Source: Bacteroidetes bacterium HGW-Bacteroidetes-8
GTDB taxonomy: Bacteria; Bacteroidota; Bacteroidia; Bacteroidales; UBA932
Direction: 5' to 3'
NCBI GenBank assembly: GCA_002840895.1
Contig: PHCZ01000004.1
Span: 1 to 64,000 of the forward strand
DNA length: 64,000 nt
Under the pieces are notes generated by a model, which had not been told where the DNA came from, searched no databases, and worked only from the letters and a program-made list of their open reading frames with translations. This document shows positions 54,129-61,883 of this stretch, piece after piece. The translations under genes were made by a program, and so were the position numbers. Positions within the stretch are counted from its first letter, which is position 1. Each line of letters begins with the position of its first letter.

Positions 54129-54773
54129 ATGAATTACATCAAACAGATGAATGCCATATTCACAAAGTTCTACAAAGACTCCAGATTAAACCCCACGCAT
54201 ATCAGCTTGTATTTCTCACTGTTCCAGCTGGGAAACCTCAACCGGTTCCCGGAAACCTTTTACATCAACCGCGAAGAAATCATGAAGCTCTCCAAAATTG
54301 GTTCCAAGGCAACCTACCATCGGTGCCTCAAGCAACTCGACCATTGGGGATATATAAAATACCTGCCTTCACACAATCCCTACAAAGGAAGCAAAATCAA
54401 GTTGCTCAAATTTGATACAAGTAGTGAACAAGTACCGGGACAAGCTGTGGGACAAGCATTAGTACCTTATATAAAACATGATAAACATATTAAAACAGAA
54501 ATAAACATAAAAAAAGAAGAAGTCGTTATTTTTTTTAAAAATGAATTTCAAAACCTCCTTCCGGAAAAGCAATTACAAACCGAGGCCGAAAAATTTTACA
54601 ACCACAACAAAGCCACCGGCTGGATGATAGGAGGGAAGACCCCCATCAAAGACTGGCAAGCCGCCGCCCAAAACTGGCTCCAAAAAGCCCTCGAAATCAA
54701 AACCAAAAAAACCAGCAAAAAGCTTAATCATCTTAAAACCAACAAAAACAAAAACTATGACACCCCACTCTAA
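54129..54773 (+). CDS. Replication/regulatory protein of a mobile element
   Basis: 214 residues. The N-terminal half has a winged-helix pattern (LNPTHISLYFSLFQLGNLNR, then REEIMKLSKIGSKATYHRCL and HWGYIKYLPSHNPYKGSKI), as in DnaD/initiator-like proteins of Bacteroidota elements. A linker with GQAVGQALVPY follows, then a C-terminal helical part (NHNKATGWMIGGKTPIKDWQ) resembling the DnaB-binding tail of such proteins. It lies between the HTH gene and a DnaC-like ATPase, suggesting a replication module. Function inferred. Confidence 0.7.
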   Translation: MNYIKQMNAIFTKFYKDSRLNPTHISLYFSLFQLGNLNRFPETFYINREEIMKLSKIGSKATYHRCLKQLDHWGYIKYLPSHNPYKGSKIKLLKFDTSSEQVPGQAVGQALVPYIKHDKHIKTEINIKKEEVVIFFKNEFQNLLPEKQLQTEAEKFYNHNKATGWMIGGKTPIKDWQAAAQNWLQKALEIKTKKTSKKLNHLKTNKNKNYDTPL

Positions 54774-54797
54774 ATCCCCGCTATTCCGAGAAACTCG

Positions 54798-54866
54798 TTC
54801 CCCCTCTCCTTGGGAGAGGGGGAGAGGGGGTGAGGACCAGTACAGGCGCAACATCTTGCGCCTCAT
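54798..54866. repeat. Composite palindromic repeat
   Basis: CCCCCTCTCCTTGGGAGAGGGGG (23-mer palindrome, 54800-54822; its halves are CCCCTCTCC and GGAGAGGGG) followed by CAGTACAGGCGCAA / TTGCGCCTCA (54838-54865). The same pair recurs at 56448-56510, and the second part again at 57461-57488. Confidence 0.7.
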
Positions 54867-54903
54867 TTCACCAATAACAATTAACCATTAACTATTCACC
54901 ATT

Positions 54904-55572
54904 ATGAAAAACCTATTCACAATCATCGACAACAACACCTCATACACCCTGGGCAAATACCACAACAATCAAATCATCTACGATTTCAACAACACTTTGG
55001 AATACCTCGAAGTCAAAGGCAAGCAACGCTTCGGCGAACACTTCCGGATTTACAAAGAAGACCACAACCTCATCTACAAGCTGATGATCTACACCATCAA
55101 AGACAAAACCTCCTGCACGGCCAATGGCATCAATCTAAACAAAGGCATACTGCTCACCGGCCCTGTAGGATGTGGCAAAACAACACTGATGCAGCTTTTA
55201 CCATACATCCATCCACAAACAAGACCCTACGGTCTATTTCCAACCCGCAACATAGTCATCGAATACAATACCAACGGCTCAGACACCATCAACAAATACA
55301 GCGCCCTCAGAACAATGTGTTTCGACGACCTCGGAGCAGAACCCACCGGGAGATACTACGGCCACGACAGCAATGTTATGGCAGAAATCTTGGTCTCCCG
55401 TTATGACCTCAGCCAGGGACAAAGCTCAAAACAAAACAAACAAACCCACCTAACCTCAAACCTCAACGCCCACGAAATCGAAGAACGCTACGGAGAAAGA
55501 GTCCGCTCCCGCCTCCGCGAAATGGTAAACGTAATAGCATTCCCGGCTTCTTCCCCGGACAAACGCTCCTAA
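54904..55572 (+). CDS. DnaC-like P-loop ATPase
   Basis: 222 residues with Walker A in KGILLTGPVGCGKTTLMQLL (about residues 81-100) and Walker B in MCFDDLGAEPTGRYYGHDS. It ends VRSRLREMVNVIAFP, the arginine-finger region of AAA+ loader-type ATPases. It may load a helicase during element replication. It appears full length for the small mobile-element form. Codon use is C-rich (ACC, AAC, CTC), unlike the AT-rich left part of the window. Confidence 0.82.
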   Translation: MKNLFTIIDNNTSYTLGKYHNNQIIYDFNNTLEYLEVKGKQRFGEHFRIYKEDHNLIYKLMIYTIKDKTSCTANGINLNKGILLTGPVGCGKTTLMQLLPYIHPQTRPYGLFPTRNIVIEYNTNGSDTINKYSALRTMCFDDLGAEPTGRYYGHDSNVMAEILVSRYDLSQGQSSKQNKQTHLTSNLNAHEIEERYGERVRSRLREMVNVIAFPASSPDKRS

Positions 55573-55798
55573 TACCCGCGCTTCGTCCTCCGAATCCGCC
55601 AAAGGCGGAGAAGGAGGAAAGCGGATAAGCAAAATTAAAAAACAAAGACCCGTCACCCTGAGCGTGCCCGCCGGAGCTTTAGCAAAGGCTGGTGATTTTT
55701 ACGAGGAACGAGTAAAAATTGTATCGAAGGGCGTCATCACGAACGTAGTGAAGTGAACTCGTCAATAAAATGCAACCTTGAACCTTAAACTTTAAACA
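55573..55798. repeat. REP-like repeats between the ATPase and an unknown gene
   Basis: Hairpins include CTTCGTCCTCCGAATCCGCC..GGCGGAGAAGGAGG (55580-55618) and CGTCACCCTGAGCG (55651-55664). A GTATCGAAGGGCGTCATCACGA tract follows at 55722-55743 (quoted part GTATCGAAGGGCG). The spacer CCTTGAACCTTAAACTTTAAAC ends just before the next ATG; the same spacer precedes the ATG of the paralogous gene at 56702. Confidence 0.6.
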
Positions 55799-56416
55799 AT
55801 GAACACACAACAATTCTGGACATGGTTCCAAAAACTAGAAAAAAAATATTACTACCACAACAAGTTAAGCAGTGAAGAATTCCTCAATAGGATAAAAGAA
55901 TTCAGGATAAACCTTTTGGAAGTAAACAAGTATTTCGGATATATTATCAAATTCAAAAACGACAAAAGCATGTTAGGCGAAATCATAATCACTGCTTACG
56001 GTAATAAAGAAATCTATCAGGATGTGGAAGCATTTGTAAATGAAGCACCACTCTTAAACCATTGGAAAGTAATAGCTTTCCTTCAACCTTCAGAAGACTA
56101 CAAAAAGTTCAAAGAATACATAAAAGAGGATTTCGACATCGCATTGACCAAACTTTACTTTCAACCGGTAAAATATTACAAAACCACAAAGAAGTTTAAA
56201 CTACACTTCTATTCAGATCAGGATTTATCAATACACCACTCAAAAGATTTAAAAGCATTAGTAATTGAAATATTGGCAAACTACTTAGGGGAAAAGTACC
56301 TCTATGAAAAAATAAAAGACATCAAAGTGTACAAAAACAACCGTAACAGAGGAAGAACCTATCCCTTCTTCAGAATAAAACATTGTCTCAAAAAAAGATC
56401 AAAATATGGTCTATAA
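55799..56416 (+). CDS. Unknown protein, paralogue 1
   Basis: 205 residues beginning MNTQQFWTWFQKLEKKYYY. Related to the gene at 56702: both share QQFWTWFQ, an IITAYGxKxxYxxV motif, APxLxxWKxxAxxxPS, YFQPVKYxKxTxK and a C-terminal YxNRxRGxTY. The family is one of short flavobacterial proteins with a conserved FWTWF start; I do not know a function. No signal peptide or membrane segment. It is probably the ancestral, uninterrupted form compared with paralogue 2. Confidence 0.72.
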   Translation: MNTQQFWTWFQKLEKKYYYHNKLSSEEFLNRIKEFRINLLEVNKYFGYIIKFKNDKSMLGEIIITAYGNKEIYQDVEAFVNEAPLLNHWKVIAFLQPSEDYKKFKEYIKEDFDIALTKLYFQPVKYYKTTKKFKLHFYSDQDLSIHHSKDLKALVIEILANYLGEKYLYEKIKDIKVYKNNRNRGRTYPFFRIKHCLKKRSKYGL

Positions 56417-56701
56417 CAAATCCCCGCAGCTCCTCCGAGTAGGTTCCCCCTCTCCTTGGGAGAGGGGGCTAGGGGGTGAGGACAGTACAGGCGCAATATT
56501 TTGCGCCTCAAAATTTACCAAAACCAACAACAAAACCACCGTCATCAAGATCCGCCGCGTTCACTGAGCGAAGTCGAAGTGTAGGCGGAGAAGTGAACTC
56601 ATCAATCAAAGAAGTCATCCCGAGTGATTTTTCTTGAGACGATAGTTGAAAGAAAAATTGTATCGAGGGAAACCTTGAACATTAAACTTTAAACCTTAAA
56701 C
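56417..56701. repeat. Repeat-filled spacer between the two paralogues
   Basis: Contains the CCCCCTCTCC..GGAGAGGGGG palindrome (56446-56468), CAGTACAGGCGCAA/TTGCGCCTCA (56483-56510), an AGATCCGCC..GGCGGAGAAG hairpin (about 56550-56592) and the CCTTGAACATTAAACTTTAAAC spacer before the next start. Confidence 0.65.
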
Positions 56702-57364
56702 ATGAAACCACAACAATTCTGGACCTGGTTCCAAGACAACCAACAAAAACTATACATCCTCCCATTACTAGATAGAGAAGAAAGAGACAGCCATTTCTAT
56801 TGGTTAAGCAAACACCTCAGCTACTACTGCAAAGGCCTCGGGTTTGAAATAAAGTTTGCAAGTGATTATATAGGCCCGGCAACTCTCATCATAACAGCCT
56901 ATGGAGTAAAGGATCTATACCCAAAAGTATTCGAACTCATAGACCACGCACCAAGAATAGACAACTGGAAATTTGAAGCATTAAAAAAGCCAAGTAAAGA
57001 TGAAAACAGTAATCTCGACACACCATACAAGTTTGGGGCATTCAATTTAAAAATTGCAGACCTATACTTTCAACCTGTAAAATACATCAAAAGCACTGGT
57101 AAGATTATTATCCACATCTATTCAAACACGTCATTGCGCCGTGACCGCCAAAGGCCGGGATCCGCCAAAGGTGGAGTAAGCAACCCCATCAACCCAAAGG
57201 ACATACACACTGCAATCACATTTATACTGGAAGATCTTATGGGAGAAGAACTGCTATATGCTAAAATCAAAAAATTCAAATTCTACAAAATCAACCGAAA
57301 CAGAGGTATTACCTATAAACTCACACACCTTAAAAGCTATTTAGAGATGATAAACCAAAATTAG
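56702..57364 (+). CDS. Unknown protein, paralogue 2, with an in-frame repeat insertion
   Basis: 220 residues beginning MKPQQFWTWFQDNQQKLYIL, paralogous to the preceding gene (LIITAYGVKDLYPKVFELID, then DHAPRIDNWKFEALKKPS and YFQPVKYIKSTGK). Between IYSNTSL and INPKDIHTA it has about 19 extra residues rich in Arg/Gly (RRDRQRPGSAKGGVSN). These are encoded exactly by a REP-like repeat at 57129-57185, whose 57 bp keep the frame. The paralogue lacks them. Function unknown. Confidence 0.72.
   Translation: MKPQQFWTWFQDNQQKLYILPLLDREERDSHFYWLSKHLSYYCKGLGFEIKFASDYIGPATLIITAYGVKDLYPKVFELIDHAPRIDNWKFEALKKPSKDENSNLDTPYKFGAFNLKIADLYFQPVKYIKSTGKIIIHIYSNTSLRRDRQRPGSAKGGVSNPINPKDIHTAITFILEDLMGEELLYAKIKKFKFYKINRNRGITYKLTHLKSYLEMINQN
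57129..57185 (+). repeat. REP-like element inserted in frame in a gene
   Basis: CGTCATTGCG at the left, two CCGCCAAAGG-type inner repeats, and GTAAGCAACC at the right, matching the layout of the intergenic element at 19223-19291. It is 57 bp, i.e. 19 codons without a stop. Confidence 0.65.
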
Positions 57365-57722
57365 TGAAAAGTGAAATTTACAAATTCAAGATTATACTAG
57401 CTAAGTTAATAATTAACTAAGCTAGTAACCAAGCTACTAACTAAGTGATTAAGAAATTCAACAGTACAAGCGCAATATCTTGCGCCTAAAAATTCAAACT
57501 TCTTGGGAGGGGTTTGAGGTGTTTACATATTACCTTACTAGTATCAATAAACCCTAAAATTCAGGGTCTATCGCGACACCATAGGTAAAATATTTACCTT
57601 AAAATGAGGAATCCCGTAAAATCATCTCAACCTGCTTTTGTAGTTTTGACACTTTAGGGTTTTAACATTTTTTATATATTTGAAGAAGCACAGTTTTATT
57701 GATCGACTAGTTAAACACCATT
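57365..57722. other. Gene-free region with palindromes
   Basis: A near-perfect AT-rich palindrome at 57396-57426 (ACTAGCTAAGTTAAT / ATTAACTAAGCTAGT, one mismatch), then degenerate CTAGTAAC/CTACTAAC repeats, then ACAGTACAAGCGCAATA / TTGCGCCT at 57461-57488. It probably contains the promoter of the next gene; a TATATTTG box is at 57672-57679, preceding its ATG by 44 nt. Confidence 0.5.
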
Positions 57723-58565
57723 ATGAACAAAAGGGATTATTTTTCGGTAAGAACAGGTAAAATTATACCGAATGAAATAATTGATTTAAAAGTTCTTAAA
57801 AAGTTATTTCTTTTGATATACAAGAAGATTGAAAATGATGGATATTTTCAAAAATATTTTGGATATTACTGTATTGACCAAGATGAAGTTCCCGGTGAAT
57901 TAGGATATGACTTAAAAGATGTGATGTTCATACATCTTAAAAAAGAGAATCTTTTCCCAATAACAACTGAGATAGAAAATTATTCTGAAGATGACTTATT
58001 CGATGTTATCGAATTTCTTCACGATTATTGTTCAAAGGGAATAGATGGCTATTTCCATCAACATAATGGTTGCGGTTATCATTACGAAGAATTTAATGAT
58101 AAAGAAGGTCAAAATTATTTTAGAGAACAAATTAATCCAATCTTAAAAGATTACTCTAAAGGATTTGAACTATCCACAGATGGAGAAATTTTGCAATTAG
58201 CTGACTCTGGGCTGTCACACCTTTTTGAAGCTGATGTACCTACTACTGACATAGAAAACATTAAAAATAAAATCAACAATGCAGTACTTAAATTTCGCAG
58301 ATATAAATCTACAATGGAGGACAGACAAGACTCTATTAGAGAATTAGTTGATGTACTTGAATATTTAAGACCGAAGGCAAAAGAATTACTTGAGTCAAAA
58401 GATGAAAAGGACTTATTTAATATTGCAAATAATTATGGTATTCGGCATCACAATGAACAACAGAAAAGCAAATATGATGTTGCTATTTGGCACAGTTGGA
58501 TGTTCTATCATTATTTAGCAACAATACACGCACTTTTAAGATTAATTAATAAAACTAAAAAATAA
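57723..58565 (+). CDS. Unknown protein beside the type III R-M operon
   Basis: 280 residues, cytosolic. The N-terminal half contains acidic and His-rich pieces (YFHQHNGCGYHYEEFNDKEG). The C-terminal half is helical and ends ELLESKDEKDLFNIANNYGI, then RHHNEQQKSKYDVAIWHSWM and FYHYLATIHALLRL. I recall this C-terminal pattern from unnamed proteins in variable defence-rich regions but cannot assign a family; a HEPN-like fold is only a guess. It has its own promoter region and is followed by 284 bp and the R-M operon in the same direction. Confidence 0.7.
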   Translation: MNKRDYFSVRTGKIIPNEIIDLKVLKKLFLLIYKKIENDGYFQKYFGYYCIDQDEVPGELGYDLKDVMFIHLKKENLFPITTEIENYSEDDLFDVIEFLHDYCSKGIDGYFHQHNGCGYHYEEFNDKEGQNYFREQINPILKDYSKGFELSTDGEILQLADSGLSHLFEADVPTTDIENIKNKINNAVLKFRRYKSTMEDRQDSIRELVDVLEYLRPKAKELLESKDEKDLFNIANNYGIRHHNEQQKSKYDVAIWHSWMFYHYLATIHALLRLINKTKK

Positions 58566-58799
58566 GTGTATTTAAATACAGTAAGTAATCTTAGTTATTT
58601 TCCTCAGATATTTTAGTTTTCAGTTCTTCAACTAAAAATCAAATCAAGGCTTAATCGCATGAAGTATTCTTAGAATCTAAATAATTTAAAGTACAATAGT
58701 GAAAATGGAACATTTAAGTTTTTATTGACGTACAATCCTATGTTCAAAAAAATGTTAAAAAGTTCTTAGATAATTTTTAAAACATTTATCGGCACTTAT

Positions 58800-58821
58800 T
58801 ATATTTGACTAATATTGTCAA
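58800..58821 (+). promoter_or_regulatory. Promoter with overlapping palindrome before the R-M operon
   Basis: TATATTTG (58800-58807) fits the Bacteroidota -7 consensus and lies about 40 nt before the HTH gene. TTGACTAATATTGTCAA (58805-58821) is an inverted repeat overlapping it. A repressor bound here would block the promoter. No clear -33 TTG was found. Confidence 0.5.
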
Positions 58822-58849
58822 GTCAAATTAATCAAGTGATAATTCACAA

Positions 58850-59176
58850 ATGAAAAACACTAAGTTGGTAGGCGAACTACTTCGAGAAAAAAGAGAGGAA
58901 AAAGGATTGCTTTTAAGGCACGTTTCTGCGGAATTGGATATTGATACAGCTATACTTAGCAAAATTGAAAGAAGCGAGCGAAAAGCAACTAAAGAACAGA
59001 TGTTAAAACTGGCAGAGGTACTTGATTTGAATAAAGAAGATTTACTTGTTCAATACTTGAGCGAAAAAATACTTTATGAAATAAAAGACGAAGAGTTGGG
59101 AGAAAAAGCACTGAAAGTAGCAGAGCAGCAAATCAAATATATTAATAAAAAGAACAAAGGAATTGAAGGAGTTTAA
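58850..59176 (+). CDS. XRE-family regulator of the R-M operon
   Basis: 108 residues. The HTH domain fills the first 65 residues: VGELLREKREEKGLLLRHVS then ELDIDTAILSKIERSERK. The C-terminal helix (EKALKVAEQQIKYINKKNKG) may dimerise. It overlaps the restriction gene by 14 nt, so both are translated from one message. It probably acts like a controller protein through the palindrome at 58805-58821 (inference). Confidence 0.87.
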   Translation: MKNTKLVGELLREKREEKGLLLRHVSAELDIDTAILSKIERSERKATKEQMLKLAEVLDLNKEDLLVQYLSEKILYEIKDEELGEKALKVAEQQIKYINKKNKGIEGV

Positions 59177-61883
59177 ATTAGAACTATTAGAATATCAAGA
59201 AACCGCTATCATGTCTGTAGTAGATGTATTTGACGGTTCTGTAAAAAATACTTTTGATAATGCTTCTGTTGATGGCATTCGCTCAAATGTTTGTTCGCTT
59301 ACACCCGAACAAATTACCGAAAACATAAAAACTGTTTTAAATGAAAATGCAATCAGTGATGAAGTTGCTAAACTTACAGACGACCAAGAATTAACCATTG
59401 AAATGGAAACAGGAACTGGTAAAACCCTTGTTTACATCAAAATGATTTACGAATTATACAAGCACTACAATTTTACTAAATTCATCATACTTGTGCCTTC
59501 GGTTGCTATTAGACAAGGTGTATTGAGTACGCTTTCGACATTTGAAAAGCAATTAGAAGACATTTACGGCTTTACCCCTAAATCATTTGAGTACAACAGT
59601 AAAAAGCTTAATAAAGTAACGCACTTTATAGAAGAGCAACATCCTCAAATAATGGTAATGACTTTGGCTTCATTTAATTCTGAAGACAAAATTTTGAACC
59701 AAACAAAAAGAGAAGATCTTTTTGCAAATATTCCTTTCATTGATGCCATTGGTAGAACAAACCCAATCATCATAATGGACGAGCCTCAGGAAGGAATGGA
59801 TACAGATAATTCGATTAAACAAATTGCCAAACTCAATCCGCTTTTTAAAATCCGATTTTCTGCAACTCATAAAGTTTCAAAAAACAAGATTTATCGCTTA
59901 ACACCTTACGACAGTTACCAACAAGGATTAGTAAAGAAAATTGAAGTGCTGACAGTAACTGAGAAGAATGACGAAGCAACTTTAAAACTAGAACTTTATG
60001 AAACTAAAAATGGTAAAGGGCCAATTCAAGCAAAAATTAAGGCCTGGCATCAGTCGTCAAGTGGAAAGATTGAATTCAAAAATTCAAAATGGCTGAAAGA
60101 TGGCGATAATTTGGGGGAAGTAACCAATAATCCTAGTTATCTCAATTATAAAATTGAACGTATCAAAAAAAGTTTAAGAACTGGAAAATGGTCGGTTGCA
60201 TTCACAAATGGAACAGAAATTTTTGAAAAACAAACCTCTGGAAACATTCAAAGTATTTGGAATTTGCAATTAGAGTGGCTTATTATAAGACACTTTACTA
60301 AAAAACAAAAACTACAAGAAAATGGCATCAAATGCCTTTCGCTTATTTTTATTGATAAAGTAGCGAATTATATAAGCGAAGAGCCCGTTATAAAGAACCT
60401 TTTTGTAGAAAAATATAAAGAACTCTATCCTGAATTTCACGATAATCAACAGCCAACAGCAGAGCATATTGATGCGATACAAGGTTTTTATTTTGCTCAA
60501 ACTGGAAAAGGAGAATATACAGACAACGAAAACTCAATGCGTAAAAATTCAGAGGTTTTTGATGCCATTCTCAAAGACAAAAAAGAACTATTAAATTTTG
60601 GAGATTCTGTAGCCAATAAAATTGAATTCATTTTCTCGCATTCTGCCCTTGGTGTAGGTTGGGATAATCCAAATATTTTCAACATTGCAACACTTAGTAA
60701 TTCGTATTCAGAAATTAAAAAAAGACAGGAAATTGGACGTGGGTTGCGGATTTGTGTTAATACTGAAGGAGAACGTGTTTATGATACTCTAACAGTTTCA
60801 GATGATGAAAGAATCAATCAACTCACCGTCATTCCAAATGAAAGTTATGAAACCTTTGTGACCCAATACCAAGAAGAAATAAAAGAGGTGTATGGCACTA
60901 AACAAGCAGGTGCAGGAATGACACAGACGCACAAAGGCGAGAAGCTAAACCAAGTACATTTTAAACGTAGTAAAAGTGAAACCATCACTCAAGCATTTAA
61001 AAGGTTTTGGAGTGCTTTAGCCAAGAAAACAAACTACACTGTAAGCTTTGATGAAGAAGCCTTAATCAACAGAAGTATTGAAGCCTTAAACAACATTGAA
61101 ATAGCAGATTATTTGGCAGAAGTAAGCAGTCGTTCTATCGGTTCTATTTCAGAAGATGGTATCAAAGACCAATTTGGAGGTACTGAAAGCTACAAACTCA
61201 AAGCCAATTACACCGCTTTAGATTTGGTAGAAGAAATTAGTGAAAATACTGGCATTAGCTACATTACAGCATTCAAAATTGTAAATGAAATCAATTACGA
61301 TTCATTTGCTAAAAACCCACCACTATTTATTCAGCAGGCTACTGCCAAAATCAATAATATTGAATTGGAAGAAATGGTAAGAGGACTAAATTATCATTTG
61401 ACGGACGAAACTTTTCCTTTTGATTTTGAGGATTTTGTAAAACAAGTCGAATACAATCAATATCGAGACACACCCATAAGAGGTTTTTATGATAAAATGC
61501 TTGTGGATAGTGATATAGAAAGAAATTTTGCTTTAGCAACAGATGAAGATGATGAAGTGATTTGTTTTATGAAACTGCCCGCATATTATCAAATCCCTAC
61601 CCCAATTGGCAATTACAATCCCGATTTTGGTATCGTTATGAAACGTAAACAATTGCGTGATGGAAAGGAAAGTGAATTTTATTTTGTCATTGAAACCAAA
61701 GGCACAAACGACATTAACGATAAAAAAGCACTCAAAGAAAGTGAAGTGTACAAAATAAATTGTGCAATGAAGCACTTTGCAACGCTGGGCGTGGAAGTAC
61801 AATACAAAGCACCTGTAAAAGATTATCAATATTTTAAAGAGGATGCAAGAAACACTATTAACACATTAATTGAAAAAGCATAA
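59163..61883 (+). CDS. Type III restriction enzyme, Res subunit
   Basis: 906-residue helicase-nuclease that cuts DNA at unmodified type III sites together with Mod. The start is TTG (MKEFKLELLEYQE), which fits the family start and the overlap with the HTH gene. The SF2 motor has Walker A METGTGKTLVYIKM (about 80-93), a DEPQ box in PIIIMDEPQEGMD and motif VI in KKRQEIGRGLRICVN. The C-terminal nuclease has YNPDFGIVMKRKQ then FYFVIETKGTND, a PD-(D/E)xK pattern. It appears complete. Its stop overlaps the mod start (TAATG). Confidence 0.95.
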   Translation: MKEFKLELLEYQETAIMSVVDVFDGSVKNTFDNASVDGIRSNVCSLTPEQITENIKTVLNENAISDEVAKLTDDQELTIEMETGTGKTLVYIKMIYELYKHYNFTKFIILVPSVAIRQGVLSTLSTFEKQLEDIYGFTPKSFEYNSKKLNKVTHFIEEQHPQIMVMTLASFNSEDKILNQTKREDLFANIPFIDAIGRTNPIIIMDEPQEGMDTDNSIKQIAKLNPLFKIRFSATHKVSKNKIYRLTPYDSYQQGLVKKIEVLTVTEKNDEATLKLELYETKNGKGPIQAKIKAWHQSSSGKIEFKNSKWLKDGDNLGEVTNNPSYLNYKIERIKKSLRTGKWSVAFTNGTEIFEKQTSGNIQSIWNLQLEWLIIRHFTKKQKLQENGIKCLSLIFIDKVANYISEEPVIKNLFVEKYKELYPEFHDNQQPTAEHIDAIQGFYFAQTGKGEYTDNENSMRKNSEVFDAILKDKKELLNFGDSVANKIEFIFSHSALGVGWDNPNIFNIATLSNSYSEIKKRQEIGRGLRICVNTEGERVYDTLTVSDDERINQLTVIPNESYETFVTQYQEEIKEVYGTKQAGAGMTQTHKGEKLNQVHFKRSKSETITQAFKRFWSALAKKTNYTVSFDEEALINRSIEALNNIEIADYLAEVSSRSIGSISEDGIKDQFGGTESYKLKANYTALDLVEEISENTGISYITAFKIVNEINYDSFAKNPPLFIQQATAKINNIELEEMVRGLNYHLTDETFPFDFEDFVKQVEYNQYRDTPIRGFYDKMLVDSDIERNFALATDEDDEVICFMKLPAYYQIPTPIGNYNPDFGIVMKRKQLRDGKESEFYFVIETKGTNDINDKKALKESEVYKINCAMKHFATLGVEVQYKAPVKDYQYFKEDARNTINTLIEKA

